Source: Marsupella aquatica
Lineage: Eukaryota; Marchantiophyta
Length of the DNA: 64,000 bases
NCBI GenBank assembly: GCA_973895155.1
Contig: OZ316895.1
Location: 17,608,001-17,672,000, forward strand
Reading direction: 5' to 3'
Part shown: positions 1 through 12,609 of the stretch, in pieces
How positions within the stretch are numbered: the first letter of the stretch is position 1
Layout of the letters: the number at the start of each line of letters is the position of its first letter
Program-made: the position numbers and the translations under genes
The notes under the pieces: model-generated
The model's input: the letters and a program-made list of their open reading frames with translations, nothing else
Told to the model about the DNA's origin: nothing
Database searches by the model: none

Positions 1-507
1 GCCCCCTGTGCACTGCCTGGCCCGTCACGCGTCGCCTACACGTGTTGCGGATGCGCCTTTTTTTTAAGACAGTATTTTTGTGTTAAGGGGCTTAAACCCC
101 CTTATGCCCAGTTTATAATTTCTTTCCCGGCTCCTCATTGGTTGTGCCGCCTCCCGGACCCGGTGACCTGCCGCCCTCCAAATTAACCGCTCTGACAGGG
201 GGAACGGCCCCCTGTGAGACCTGCCGCACAGTCCGGGGAATATTCTGAAAAAACATAGAGCTGTTTTTTGACCTTTAGTCAAAGTTTTAAGGTCCGAACG
301 GTAATTTTTTTCAGATCTTTTTTTGGCAAGGACGTAGCCACTGAAGCTAGCAACGCGGTGCACCACTCGATTTGCAATTCCAACGACGGGTGGTACTTGG
401 AATTTTTTGTTATTCCCCAGGGTGGTCAAAACGGGGGAGAATTTTTTGAATTTTACCCACCTCGACCGAAACGTGAAAACGTTTTTTGTCGGACCTTGAT
501 TTTGTTA
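1..507 (+). other. Retrotransposon A 5' leader fragment
   Basis: This stretch matches positions about 53085-53570 of element B, including the run ggggaacggcccc followed by gtgagacc. It is the untranslated leader between LTR and gag. The match stops near 505. Element B has roughly 360 more bases here, including the gag start codon at 53877; element A jumps straight into codons for DYLLWEK, so the leader/gag junction was deleted. ORFs seen on either strand are not conserved as proteins and are taken as chance. Confidence 0.7.
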
Positions 508-1353
508 GATTATTTGCTATGGGAGAAGTAGGTTGAGGGAATTCTTCGTGCTATGGGCCTAGATCATCTGCTATCGACTCGGGAGGAGTCTAGTAGTGAG
601 GAGGAGATCCCGTTGAGGAAATGGAGGCAGGAGCAAGTGATCGCTGTGAATGCGATTATGCTGTATCTGAAGCCGCATATCATTAAGAAGGTGGACGACT
701 ACGAGGATTGCGTATCCTTATTCAAGGCCCTCAGAGAGAAGTACTACCGAGAGGATGCCTCAGATCGGTTGTACAAGAAGTCTCTCTTGATGAGCTTGAG
801 GCTAAAAGAAGGAGGCAAGCTTCAAGATCACTTGGATGAATTTGACAGCCTAGCTGTAGATTTGTCAAATCTTGGCAAGGGAGTGGAAGATGAAGATAAG
901 GTATTGTTTCTTCTCAGCTCCTTACCCCCATCGTATCAAGGTTTGAAGCAGGTTCTCTTGTATAGAGACCTCAAAACTATTTCATATGATGAGGTGGTAA
1001 GCTCTTTGCTGTCAGATGATGCACAGAAGAAACTGGGTCATGCCCAGACACCATCTTCATCTGGCAGTGCATTGAATGTGAACCGTGGGAGGACTCAACA
1101 GCGGATGACTGCCAAAAACCGGTCCTTTTCACAAACGTACCCCTCACGGAATAGAGGCAAGGAGAAGGCTCAGTCTAAGTCTAGATCCAGGTCTAGAGAG
1201 AAATCTCTAGAAAGAAAACCAATTATATGCTGGAAATGTAACAAGCCTGGCCACATGAAACGAGACTGTCGAGCCAAGAATACTCATCAACCATAAGCAA
1301 ACGCAGCCACTGATGTTGATATGATTGACTTGCTTGATGATGAGATCTTGTGA
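508..1353 (+). pseudogene. gag: copia gag (capsid and nucleocapsid), 5'-truncated
   Basis: Encodes the retrotransposon Gag/UBN2-type capsid region followed by a basic Ser/Arg-rich linker and an intact CCHC zinc knuckle, CWKCNKPGHMKRDC, at about 1229-1270. In the family Gag forms the particle and the knuckle binds element RNA. The N terminus is lost in a deletion; the first recognisable codons are DYLLWEK at 508, followed by TAG at 529-531. A second stop, TAA, follows the knuckle at 1294-1296, and a TGA at 1351-1353 ends the Gag part. The frame continues unchanged into protease, so gag and pol were one reading frame. Confidence 0.88.
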
Positions 1354-2810
1354 AGTCCAGATGTTGCCCTTTATATTTCATCCAGTAACAACGGTGATGA
1401 ATGGATTTTAGATTGTGCCTGTACCTATCATATTTGTTGTATGAAAGAGTTTTTTACTTCTTACTCAGTATCAACCGGTTCCGTGTTGATGGAGAATGAT
1501 CATCCTTGTCAAATTGTTGGAATTGGATCCGTGAAAATTTGGATGTTTGATGGAGCTGTGCGAACAGTGAGTAATGTCCGACACATACCTGACATGAAAA
1601 AGAACTTGATTTCTCTTGGAATGCTGGAAGCAAATGGATGTCGGTGGAGTTCTACTGATGGTATTCTTCAAGTGTAACTGGAGGCAAGGTTGTCATGAAG
1701 GGTAAGCGGCACAAGAATCTATACTTGTTGGAGGGCAACGTGATTTGTGAAGAAGCCAATGTAACTCAATCTCAAGACGAGATGACTCAATTTTGGCATT
1801 GCAGATTGGGACACATGAGTGAAAAAGGTGTGGCGGTACTTCGCAGGAAAGGACTTGTTATTAATTTGGAATCTACTAAGCTAGATTTTTGTGAACACTG
1901 TGTGTTTGGGAAGCAGCATAGGAGAACCTTTGGTGTTGGAACTCATAATACCAAAACTATACTTGAGTATGTACATAGTGATGTGTGGGGTCCAGCCCCA
2001 ACTCCCTCACTTTCTGGAAAATTGTACCATGTCACGTTCATTGATGATTACTCACGGTATGTGTGGATCACATTTTTACACGCCAAGTCTAAAGTTTTTG
2101 GCACTTTTAAGAAGTGGAAAGCCCAAATTGAGAATCAGACTGGATCCAAGGTGAGATATCTATGATCAGATAACGGTGGGGAGTATAGTTCAAGTGAATT
2201 TGAACTATATTGTGCAGAGCAAGGGATTACTCGTCATCTCACAACAGTTTATACTCCTCAACAGAATGGTATTTGTGAACGGTTGAACCGAACACTATTG
2301 GAGCGATCGAGGAGTATGTTGAGCCAATCAGGTTTACCGCATGAATTTTGGACTAAAGCTATAAATATGGCCACTTATTTGGTAAATCTTTCTCCTTCAA
2401 GTGCAATCAATTTCAAGACGCCATTTGAAATGAGGCATGGATGACATGCAGACTATCAGGTTTTGAGAGTCTTTGAAAGTGATGCATATGCTCTCACACC
2501 TAAGCAGAATCGATCTAAACTAGATTCTACTTCCAAGAAGAGTCTTTTTCTTGGTTATCAACCAGGTGTGAAAGGTTACAGGCTATGGGATCCAGAAGCT
2601 TGTACGTTGCTTGTCAGTAGAGATGTATCCTTTAATGAATCCAGATCATCAAAGGAGGGGGAGAATGCTCAGGCTTCCCGTACTGACAAAGGTAAGTCTC
2701 ATATCCTGGACCATGTTGTGGGGGAGATTGGTCATGAGAGTTTTCATGACATAAATGAAGGAGGTGCTCCGAGAATGGAGCTGGTTCCGGTAATGGAACA
2801 AGAGGAGTAG
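1354..2810 (+). pseudogene. pol: copia pol, protease and integrase part
   Basis: Starts with an aspartic protease segment whose active-site motif reads WILDCAC (near 1402-1422; element B has WILDSAC). Then comes the GAG-pre-integrase zinc-binding region (H, H, C, C around 1795-1915) and the integrase core: HSDVWG, SDNGGE and CERLNRT give the D, D and E positions. A one-base loss near 1673 shifts the frame between protease and integrase. TGA at 2163-2165 lies directly before the second catalytic Asp, TGA at 2442-2444 and TAG at 2808-2810 follow. From 1695 to the end of pol there is otherwise one open frame. Family function is polyprotein cleavage and insertion of element cDNA. Confidence 0.88.
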
Positions 2811-4568
2811 GCTGTTGTTGGAATACCTCAAATTCACCCAACAGAACAAGATCAACCAGAATCATCAGCTAGAAAATTGAGACGTACTACTCGAGCTCCT
2901 ACAAGGTATGGACAATGGACAGATTCATCAAGGTTAGATGATGTTGACATTGCACCTGATGATGATGATAGAGCACTGATCTTGGAAGAAGGAGAACCTT
3001 CTTCTTATCATGAGGCGTGCGTTTCAGACAAGAAAGATGAATGGAATGCAGCGATGCAAAGGGAATTGCAATCTTTCAGTGACAACAGAACATGGGAGCT
3101 AGTGCAGTTGCCAAGTGATCAACAAGTGGTGGATAGCAAGTGGATTTACAAGCTGAAGGACAACTCTTCAGATGGAGGAGACAAGATATACAAGGCAAGG
3201 CTTGTTGCCAAGGGATTCACTCAAGAGAAGGGAGTGGATTACAATGAGGTCTTCTCTCCAGTTGCCAAGTATTCCACGATACGAATTTTGTGTCAACTTA
3301 TTGTGTTTTTTGATCTGGTGTTAGATCAAATGGATGTTGTTACTGTTTTTCTCTATGGCACCTTGGAGGAACAAATTTTCATGAGGCAACCACTGGGCTT
3401 TGTGAAGAAGGGCCAAGAGAGTTTAGTTTGCAGGTTACTTAAGTCCTTGTATGGATTGAAGCAAGCTCCTCGACAGTGGAACAAGCGGTTTGATGATTTC
3501 ATGCTTGCACAAGGATTCACTAGGATGGTGTATGACCCTTGTGTGTATACAAAATCAGTCAAGAATGGTGTGTTTGGTTTGCTCATTCTGGTGCTCTATG
3601 TGGATGACATGTTGATTGCGGCTAAGGATCAAACTGAGGTTGACAAACTCAAAGCAAAATTGAGTTCTGAATTCCGAATGAAGGATCTTGGGAAAGCCAA
3701 GAGGATCTTAGGTATGGAGATTACGATGAACTTTGAAACTGGACAGTTGTGGCTGAATCAAGGCAAGTATGCTGAAAAGGTACTTGCAAGATTCAACATG
3801 GAAAATTGTAAGCCAGTAAGTATTCCTTTGGCTCCATATTTCAAGTTATCATCAGTTTTTTGCCCCATGGATCCAGTGGAGAGAGGCTTGATGACTAAGG
3901 TTCCTTATGAGAAGGCAGTGGGCAGTCTAATGTATTTGATGACATGTACTAGGCCTGATCTAGCCCTAGCAATGGGCAAAGTGAGTAGATTCATGTCAAA
4001 TCCAGGGAAAGTACATTGGGAGGCTGTGAAGTGGATTCTCAGGTATCTTAAGGACACCATAGACTATGGTCTGTTGTTTGATAGTAGATCAAACAAAACC
4101 AAATATTTGGTTGGCTATGTAGATTCTTACTACGGAGGTTGTCTGGAAACAAGAAGGTCAACGGCTAGGTATGTGTTTACTCTTGGAGGAGGATGCATAA
4201 GTTGGAGATCTACCTTGCAGAGATGTGTATCTCAGTCTACTACAGAAGCAAAATATGTTGCAGCAAAGGAAGCAATTTGGTTGGATAAGCTGGTCACTGA
4301 GATGGGATTGGAGCATGGAAAAATGGCTCTTCATTGTGACAACCAGAGTGCGCTTCACCTAGCTATTAACCAGGTTATGGATAGCAGGATGAAACACATT
4401 GACATCAGGTACTATTTTATTAGGCAAGCAGTGTCTGATAAAATATTTGAGCTAGTTAAGATTGATGGAAAGCTCAATCCAGCTGATGCTTTTACCAAAG
4501 TGATTCCTTTGGAGAGTTACTCAAGACACCGTGCTACTTTGCAAGTTTTGCATTTGCAGCACAAGTAG
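2811..4568 (+). pseudogene. pol: copia pol, reverse transcriptase and RNase H part
   Basis: This is the longest open stretch of element A. It contains the RVT_2 reverse transcriptase with WIYKLK, ARLVAKGFTQ, VFSPVAK, LYGLKQAPRQW and an intact YVDD catalytic motif near 3599-3610. A copia RNase H follows (GYVDS, STTEAKY, LADIF-like end region AFTK). Compared with element B, the RNase H segment lacks four residues after STTEA and the motif Glu is Lys (TEAKY against TEAEY), so RNase H was probably inactive. The reading frame itself is in phase with integrase upstream. Product: synthesis of element cDNA and removal of template RNA. Confidence 0.9.
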
Positions 4569-4772
4569 AGTAACTTAACAATATGTAATTTCTGTATATG
4601 GGTTACTCAATCCTGTTATGGCTACGGCTTAATTCTAGTTAACCCTTAGTTAACCTTAAATGGTTTTTAGGGGGTTACCTATGATTTTAAGTGATTGTCT
4701 AGAATTTCCCGTTGAGTATCTCATATGGATAGCAGAAATTGCAGTCCCCAATACTAGAGTGAAGGGGGAGTT
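4569..4772 (+). other. copia A 3' untranslated region with polypurine tract
   Basis: Between the pol stop and the 3' LTR lies about 200 bases aligned with 57948-58143 of element B. A purine run, gaagggggag, at 4761-4770 sits immediately before the LTR and is the plus-strand primer site expected for LTR elements. Confidence 0.75.
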
Positions 4773-5104
4773 TGTTAAGGATTGCTCTTAGTCTTGTGAC
4801 TCATAGGTTACGGCACTTAGGCTAACCACAGTTATGATCTTAGTTGAGGATAGGTTAGTCGTGTGTGACCTTGTATATACCAGGGCTAGTGTAAACCGCT
4901 AGTGTGTGGTGCTTACTCATTGTAACGGAGCAACTTGAGGAAGAGGGAGAGCATGTGTGTTCGTCTACTCTTGAAGTAAAGCTTGAGTGTTTGTGTGGAC
5001 GTAACCTTGGAGAAGAGGTGAACCACGTAGAGATTGTGTCGACTACATGTACATGGAATGAGTAATGATTGGATCGTCATGAAGGAAGTCGTCATAGTTT
5101 AACA
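4773..5104 (+). repeat. copia A 3' LTR (332 bp)
   Basis: Begins TGTTAAGGATTGC and ends TTTAACA, so it has the canonical TG...CA ends. Shared blocks with the LTRs of element B include cttgtgactca, ccagggct, gtaacggag, agtaaagctt and gaggtgaaccacgta, but overall divergence is considerable, so A and B are different sublineages. Its 5' partner is outside the window. Confidence 0.85.
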
Positions 5105-6672
5105 CATATCTTATTGACACGCGTTACTTCCTAAATTTGGAGGGTAAACAGTTCTCATCGAAAAGTGTTTCCATGGATAGACATGGTCTGAGGTGAAACA
5201 TACTGTGACACGTACATATTAGTGATAATGTTTTAGAGACTCAACTTGAATAGTCCTTATCAAAACTACAGTAGTGAATAATCTACGATGGATGGATATC
5301 CTTTTTCCAAGGCAAGAACAAATACTGTAGAGTATATAGCTCCATATCCCAATGATCCCAAAATGGTTCCCCCATTGTATACATAGTTATACATTGTTGA
5401 CATTGAAGATTAGATCTTTCTAGACCTAGCCCCATAAGTTGTTTGATCTTTGTTCCCATAAAGTTTATCACAATGGACCCTATAAGGAGTATTAAAGAGT
5501 TTCCTTCGTCAAGGATCCTACCATTGTATGAGCACAGCATAAGGTGGGCAACTTCTTCCAAGGGATCATCAAAACCTTGGAAAGTGTGTCAATTTTATGA
5601 AAATATGTTAAACCACAACTCCCGATAACTAAAAGCTTCCTAGAAATATAATATTAATTTTATGAAGCTAGAGGAAGAAGATGCATTATCTGACACTAGC
5701 ACATTAATTACACAGTTTTTCATATTGTTATGACATCCAAGGTTAATTCTCGGGGGTGATCCATCCGTGATTGTTTCAGTGAGGCCCTTTTATTACATAA
5801 GATATATTCTGATTAAAGAGTTAAATGGGTCTCCTTAAAGCACAATTAGATATTATTGCTCTACTGAAAATCTTAATGTTTTTTAGTTTCTGACTTGCTA
5901 TCTTACTAAACCAAAGTTGTTTGTGTTAACCATGGTTAACTAACTACTACCTTCTAAATAAAACATTTATACATGAATTGGGACAGAAAAAATCAAGTAT
6001 AAACTTAAGCAGTTTGGACACACCAATTTCATAAGTAACAATTCCACATATATGGAGAAAGAGCAAACATGCAGACAGTACGCATGTTAGTAGACAGCAG
6101 GTGGGAACGACTCTAACTACTAATAATCTTAACAAATAACAGGCAGGGCAATAAGTGAAGAACAAATTATGAGAGACTAAGGTATAATTAAAATTACCAG
6201 CTCAGAACAGTACACATGACTCTGGTATGACTAAAACTACCAGCTTGAAATTGTGCATATGCACAAAAACGACTCCCTGTCCAAATGTTTTTTGGCCTGT
6301 GTCTTCACTCTAAGAAGTAGGTCGTGAATGATATTGCAAATTATAGAATAGATGTGAAAGTAAGGGCAATGCAAATAAAACAAAATATGGTTATAACTGG
6401 GGAACGAGCCTGGGAACAAGTGCAACCTACTAGTACTCCCGCTACTGCTCTGGACAAGGTCCCGGATATGCAACTCCCCTTTTTATAAGGCAAGTTTTTA
6501 ATTCCTTATAATGGCCTTATATCCAATTGACCATCTTAGATTTCATTTTAGTCTACTAAAGTCTTGTACCTCTCAACTCAAGGAATCCAAAAATGTAACT
6601 TAAAAAAAAAACCAAACATGTTTTGATGTACAAAAAGTTGATCAAAACCAAATTATATGGGTTTTTTTTAAT
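5105..6672. other. Spacer without recognisable genes
   Basis: AT-rich DNA. Short ORFs on both strands lack recognisable domains. No RNA gene or clear repeat structure was seen. Confidence 0.5.
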
Positions 6673-6909
6673 ACAGGGGTCTACAGCCAAACTAGCCAGC
6701 TTTTTAGGATTTTTATTAAAATTTTAAAAATATTTTAATAAAAATTACAACATGTATAGGAATATTTTTTAATTTCATATGGAAAAAGAAGAAAACCAAA
6801 CCTTTTATATGACTTGAAAATTTTTAAAAGTGGAAAACCCAGGTTTTTTCAAATTTTAATTATTTTGTATAGCCAACTTTTTAGTCCATATAAAAATGTA
6901 GACCCCTGT
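6673..6909. mobile_element. MITE candidate, 237 bp
   Basis: A 12-bp sequence, acaggggtctac, at 6673-6684 has a perfect inverted copy at 6898-6909. The interior is very AT-rich and non-coding, with a related block (tagccagctttttag / tagccaactttttag) repeated near both ends. Size, inverted ends and AT-rich core fit a miniature inverted-repeat element. No convincing target duplication was found, so this could also be a chance or remnant structure. Confidence 0.4.
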
Positions 6910-8159
6910 CTATTATATAAGAGTTGCGTACCCGGGGACAAGGTAAGAACCCTCCTTTGATGTAACTAACTAAGGCTTGAATGTGCCCTACAAGCTTTAC
7001 ACCTAATGGTTTCAGTTACTCAAAAGAATATAGTCTTTGAGCTTTATTAGCTTGAATTTGGGCTTGGTACATGTTCCCATTATCCTAACACCAAAGGGAA
7101 TGCAGCCTAGCCTGGAGGGGACTTAACCTGGCCCTTCTAGCATCTGTGGACGTGAATTAATGATGGACGGCTAAAATGGATTCTGGCCTTAAGATCCTTC
7201 GGACAGTTGGCCATCAGGAATTCAAAAAAATGCAACAGTTGTTGTTGGGTCCGCCTCCACTACACAATGGGCCACTACTTGACTCAGAGTGCAGCAAAGC
7301 CTACAAAAAGTTAATTTTGATAAACTCTAATACAGATTTTATTGGATGATGAATGAATTTTGTTTGAGCTGAAAAGTTTTTTGTGTGATCTCTTAAGTTC
7401 AAGCTACCAACTGAAAAGGTTGGGACTTTGTGGACATCTCCTAACACTCAATCATATATAATTATCCTCATACCAAGTAGTGGCGCCCATTGTAGGAGCC
7501 TGTGTAGCAGAGATGGACCCAACAACAATTGCTCCGGATCACTGCATTTTTAGGATTTCTCATGGCTGACCATCCCCAGGCCTGGTCAAGTGCTGAATCC
7601 ATCTTTCTGGTAATTCAAGTCCAAATGATGATGAAGGGGCTTGGTTAAGTCCTCTCCTGCAGGCATCCTGGCAACTACACTTATATGATGGGTCCGGTGA
7701 TTGCACATCAAAATATGACATATATGGTGTATGACATTTCTTCATACCATGATAAACTTAATGATTTTCTTTATTTAATCAGTGAGTGGCACACCTTATA
7801 TTACCACATTTTGATGGGTGATTACCAACAGGGTTATATGATGAGTGGGGTACGTGTTCTTGATAATGAGAAAAAGAGTACATCAAATCAAGAGAGAGGT
7901 GAAACACAGAAGACCAAATTAGACCTTGTACAGCACAGTTTCATTTGCTAAAGAGGGGTACCATTTTTTGCAATGTTTTTCATTTTGTTAAGTTTAACAG
8001 ACAGCAGAAAGGCAGATAAAGAAAATACAACTCTTATTATTGTGTTTTTCTTGCTATACGTGTACACCTCATGTACAAAGCAAATCTGAACGTATGTTAA
8101 CTGTGATCGCCATATCAATACCAAGCAGAAAGGCATCAGTCACGTGGGTTAGAGTTGGA
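6910..8159. other. Spacer without recognisable genes
   Basis: No conserved coding sequence, RNA gene or repeat array was recognised between the MITE candidate and the target duplication of the MULE. Confidence 0.45.
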
Positions 8160-8169
8160 GGTTTTGGGT

Positions 8170-8261
8170 GAGAGATATACTTAGTGGACCTCCAAATGCA
8201 ACTTTCTCTCTTAATGGACCAAAAGTTTTCCACGCTCTCCCAGTGGACCTCCGGGCCCACC
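8170..8261 (+). repeat. MULE left terminal inverted repeat
   Basis: About 92 bp. The first 62 bases are identical to the reverse complement of the right end, after which the two diverge. It carries the recurring block agtggacctcc, present near both ends of the repeat. These ends are the expected transposase binding sites. Confidence 0.9.
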
Positions 8262-8925
8262 AGAGGTACTATTTCGTGTGATATGTTCTTCTAACACATT
8301 GTGCAGTTCTTATAACGCGAGATTGTCACTGTAAAACGCAGCATGTTCTACTGTTCTTCAGTGTTCGACCGCGTCGCCGAATGCGGTCGCCTACGATCGC
8401 AGTTCCGAGTGAATCAATGTATCCCGCAATGTAGACATTGACAACAATGTGTACAAACATGAACCGTGATGTCAAACAAACCTTATGTTGTGCGGCCGCA
8501 CGATGAAATAGAGCCTCATAGTTAGATCATGTATACATTGACATAACTGTATACAATGACCACAATGTTGGATGAACCAAGCATAGTGCAACCACAACAT
8601 ATACAAAGCGGTGTAGACATTTACAGCCATGTATAAAAAAATGTATTAGATTATATATAGTTAAACAAATTAGGGTTTGGAGTAACCGTTGGCTTAGGCG
8701 CGGAAAAGCTAAACATGCTTATATCTTGAATAGAATACAGGGTGGATAATGTTTTCAGAGGATGACCGGCCAAATCACTGACATGTTACAGAACTTTTGC
8801 ACGTTCCTGTCATTTCACACGACACTTTTTTGTGCACATGCTTTGCGCGTGAGCTCGCACGGCAGGGTCGTGAGTGTTTCCACTCCCCTAATGTGTACAG
8901 TACGCTTATAGGGACAGTGTCAGGC
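8262..8925. promoter_or_regulatory. MULE subterminal region and probable transposase promoter
   Basis: Between the left inverted repeat and the first coding exon. It holds several variants of gtatacattgac / tgtatacaatg / gtagacattg (8420-8640), also seen at about 13.0-13.6, 14.75, 15.03 and 17.2 kb. Such short motif clusters close to the ends resemble subterminal transposase sites, but no direct proof is available. Confidence 0.35.
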
Positions 8926-9091
8926 ATGGAGGACAATGACTCAATGCATTTGTGGACCAGAGGTGATGTTTGGGAAGTCAATGTCCCCTATCATGAGAGG
9001 GCACGAACGCAAGACACACAAGAACGTCAGAGGGCTCGAAAGAATGTTGAGAACCCCCCGAGGATATTGGATGGCAGAACTGCTGAAGAAG
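8926..9091 (+). CDS. Possible 5' exon of the MULE transposase
   Basis: An open frame starts at ATG 8926 and reaches a candidate donor, gaagaag|gtgcca, at 9092. The acceptor gttacag at 9260-9266, just before the conserved part of the transposase, is in matching phase (phase 1, making a Val codon). This would replace the ATG at 9248 as the start. No domain is recognisable in the exon, so it is tentative. Confidence 0.3.
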
Positions 9092-9247
9092 GTGCCATCA
9101 GATTGTCTGGACGTTTCTTATTTTCATACAATGTGTGTCAGTCCAATGTGATTTGAAAGTATGACACCGTTTGAGTTCCCATCCAGGCATGCATGTAGCT
9201 TCCGCACATGAACATTGATGTCATTGTATACATATTAACGTGATGAC

Positions 9248-12200
9248 ATGTCTTCCTCTGTTACAGTGGCAGTAGAGGCTGCTCGAATCAAGTTGGGAGA
9301 GCACTTCAATAGCTTTGAAGAGTTTGATCGGTGCCTAGATTCTCTGGCTGTGATGAATGGTCGAGCCATGTCCAGATACAAGACGTTTGCAAATCGATGT
9401 ATTCGTGTATGCAGGTTTGGAAAGATTGCTAGATCGAAACAGGTAGTCGATGATGAGGCAGCTTGTGATGATCAAGGTGACAATGACAGCATTCGTTCAC
9501 ATGCTACGGAGGAACCAAACCAGTGGCAGCTTCAATTTGAGGAAGAGGATGAAGAGTCAGAAGGTGAGCATGAGTTTCATAGCAGATATGGCCATTGGAG
9601 TGGAAGACGATCAAAAGGACCAAGGTCTCAGACATTGCAGCAAACTACACAACAAGAGAATCGATATCGCAGTCAAGCAGAGGTGTGTGTTGCCGCTGCC
9701 ACTGCCACCAATGCCACACCTTTTTTTATTCTGGGACATCCTACAATCACTTGCTGAAATTCTTGGTGTGTACAATCATGGGGTTTTGCAGATTGAAGAT
9801 CGTCAATTTCATAATGCCATTAATCAGATCGCTCTTGCTCGTCAGCAACCTCGTGCACTACTTTCAGCCATTCAAGCGAACACCATGCAGACAAATGTGT
9901 CATTGTCTACACAACAATCCGTGCACCAAAATGCACCTATATCTGTACAACAAACTGTGCACATAAATACTGTTTTGTCTACACAAGGAAGAGTTGTGCA
10001 CAACAGACCAAAGTCCATAGTCCAACACACTAGCGTTTGGTTACCTGGTTCGCAACACCCACGTAAACCTGGTCAACAGAAAACTAGGAAGCCATCTGCA
10101 ACTGGAGCTTGTGGACAGTTGTCCAGATCTAAGCCCTCTCCACCAGGACCAGAAGACTTGCTTTACTCAGAGGATGAATGTTCTTTCAGAGTACGTTGCA
10201 GTAGAGTGAAGGGTGGGGGTCATATTATCACTGTATGTGAACTAACACATACTTGTGCTGCTCACATTCACAAGTGGAGAGCTCCTACTCACAAGTCTGC
10301 ATGGTTGGGGGTAACATTGGCTCCAAGAATCATCAGAAATCTGAAAATGCCTGTGAAGGAATTGCTGTCTGGTTTCCAAGGTGACTACAAGCGAGGAAGT
10401 AACTACCAGCAAATGTGGCGGGGCAAAGATCTTGTAGGGCATTGGACCGCTGGCTCACAGAAATCATCTTTTCAGATGATCCCAGCATTGATTGACAGGA
10501 TTCGGGAGACAGACCCTGGCTGTGTTGCACATTGGTGCACTATGGAGGACTCCACCATTTTTTGCAGAGCATTCATATGTCCATCTGCCACCAGGAAAGC
10601 ACTTAACTATACTCAGCCGATGGTTAGTTTAGATGCTTGTCACACCAAGAATAGAAAATATCCAACTCAACTATTTTTAGCTACATGCCTGGATGGGAAC
10701 TCAAACGGTGTCATACTTTGCTATGGAGTAGCACCAGTTGAAAACACAGAGAACTGGCTTTGGTTTCTAGAATTAATGGACAGAGCTGTATATGGCATTG
10801 GTAGTGAAGACATTGTCATCATGTCAGATCGTCAAAAGGGTCTCACTGCTGCTGTAAGTCAGATTTTGCCAGGTAACACCCTTCCACACTTAGATTGCTT
10901 AATTCTGTCAAATTTGAGAGTTATGATGATACTGTGCTAACTGGAGTACAAAATCTAATTTATTATTTTTGGACAGTAGGAAAGATCCATGCACAGTGCG
11001 CAAATCATTTGAGGGCAAACGTGAAGACCAGGCATGGTAGAACAGCAAGTGAATTCTTCTACGGATGTGTCTATGCCAATGATGTGCACCAGTAAGTAAA
11101 TACACTCACTAGGACCAATATGAAAGCAATTTGCCTATTCAGACATTGTGCTTGATGTATTCTATATATTTTGACATTGTGCTTGATGTATTCTGTCTCT
11201 GTAAACATTGTCACTCATGTATTCTGTCTCTTTCAATTCAGATATGAGTCTGTGCTAGATCGACTGTCTGGTTCATTGATAGCCGGCAAGGGAGTTGATG
11301 CAGCACATTACATCCGCGGTCTGGATGTGAAATGTTATGCCAGGCATGCATTCCCACTCCCTCGCATGGGTAAGGTCACAAGTAATCCAGCCGAGCAAGC
11401 AAATTCTGGATTATTACCATTCCGTCTGCTAGCACCTGGAAAGTTGTTGGTGGCTCTTTGGGTGTACATTCAACAAAAGTTTAAAGACAGGAGAATAGAG
11501 GTTGCATGCAGACAAGAACCACTGTCAAAACCAGCACAACTACGATACAATACCAACTTGCAGAACTTCCAACAATTCCAGGTGCAAATTGGCTCTTTCT
11601 TTTCCTTTTGTAACAAACATTTTGACCACATGTGGAGGATGGATTGTCTCACGCTTCATATTTCATACTGTCATGCTACAGGTATTCAGTGATGGTCAAT
11701 CCAGTGCCAAAATTCAGACTACAACAGGGAGTGAGGAGTATCTTGTCACTTTATCACCAAAACCAAAGTGCACTTGCATGGAGCTGCAGGAGATGGTTTG
11801 GCCATGCCAACATATGCTGGCATGGGATGATGAAACAGGAAAGAATCCAGCTAGGCATTTTCATAAATGCTGGCGGACACAGTCTTTGGTTTTACTTTAT
11901 GATGGTGTATTACCTAGTTTTGTTTCCACTCACCTTCCATTGAGCTTAAGTTGTCATGCTCCAGAGCCTGCTATAGTGAATGGGCGACATCGAATGGTAA
12001 GAATTCATGGGGAAACTCGTTCCAGGGCTTTAGGGAATGGGGAGGACCTCCATCTTGATCCAACAGGAAGGTTGTGTCTCAGATATCCAATGGATGATGA
12101 CAATGAGAGAGGCATTCCGTTTCCAGGTGCAAACTCTGCGAGTGGCCTCCCAATGGTTGAGATCCTACCTAAGAAAAGGAAGCGGGGTAATGTAAAGTGT

Positions 12201-12609
12201 ACGTGCAGCAGGTGCGGAAAGGTTGGCCACAACAAACGATCTTGCAAAGAAGTTTCAGTTGCCCAAGCAACTGAAGATGATGAGCAGGTACCAAATGTTA
12301 TAATGTTGCAAGACAGAGATGGTCCATATAAAAGTCCTAGTTTCATAAGAATTTGTTTACTTATTCTAGTGTTATTGTAATGCGCAGGTGGAAGGGGAAG
12401 AGCATGACAATGTGAACAATGCTGGAGAAAGTGAGTGGCTTGTCACCGTTGGAGCACCAACAATAGGCAGTGGTACTATGCCTTCCAATCCACGCATTCA
12501 AAACTCCTTGGATTATGAGTGGGCGCGGCGCATCGCTGAACTTGCTGAAGAAGCTGCTGATAATTGCCCTTATTTTGGGCTACCTCATGAAGTAGATATC
12601 ACAGAATAG
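9248..12609 (+). CDS. MULE transposase (six exons, 931 aa model)
   Basis: Catalyses cut-and-paste movement of the element. Exons by splice-site inspection: 9248-9682, 9792-10872, 10980-11091, 11242-11581, 11682-12287, 12388-12609; all junctions keep frame and use GT-AG. Domains: an N-terminal MuDR-type region, with a second DNA-binding-like segment rich in Cys/His (RCSRV...HTCAAH); the DDE core with SLDACH (D about 426), MSDRQKGL (D about 491) and SNPAEQANSG (E about 594); a SWIM zinc finger CTCMELQEMVWPCQH at about 686-700; and a CCHC knuckle CSRCGKVGHNKRSC at about 831-844. No stops or frameshifts occur, so the protein may be functional. The true start could lie in an exon at 8926-9091. Introns are 100-150 bases long. 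Confidence 0.87.

Larger units (their letters stand above)
1..5104 (+). mobile_element. Ty1/copia LTR retrotransposon A (partial, decayed)
   Basis: The window opens inside the 5' leader of a copia element; its 5' LTR lies outside. Order is leader, gag, protease, integrase, reverse transcriptase, RNase H, polypurine tract and 3' LTR, the copia order with integrase before RT. It is homologous along its length to element B at 51661-58487. Gag-pol is one ancestral reading frame broken by stops at 529-531, 1294-1296, 1351-1353, 2163-2165, 2442-2444 and 2808-2810 and by a one-base frameshift near 1673. It cannot encode its own proteins now. Insertion site duplication cannot be tested because the left end is missing. 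Confidence 0.93.

Noticed and set aside
64-429. 121-codon minus-strand ORF in the copia leader
   Set aside because: The corresponding leader of element B does not keep the same protein; treated as chance.
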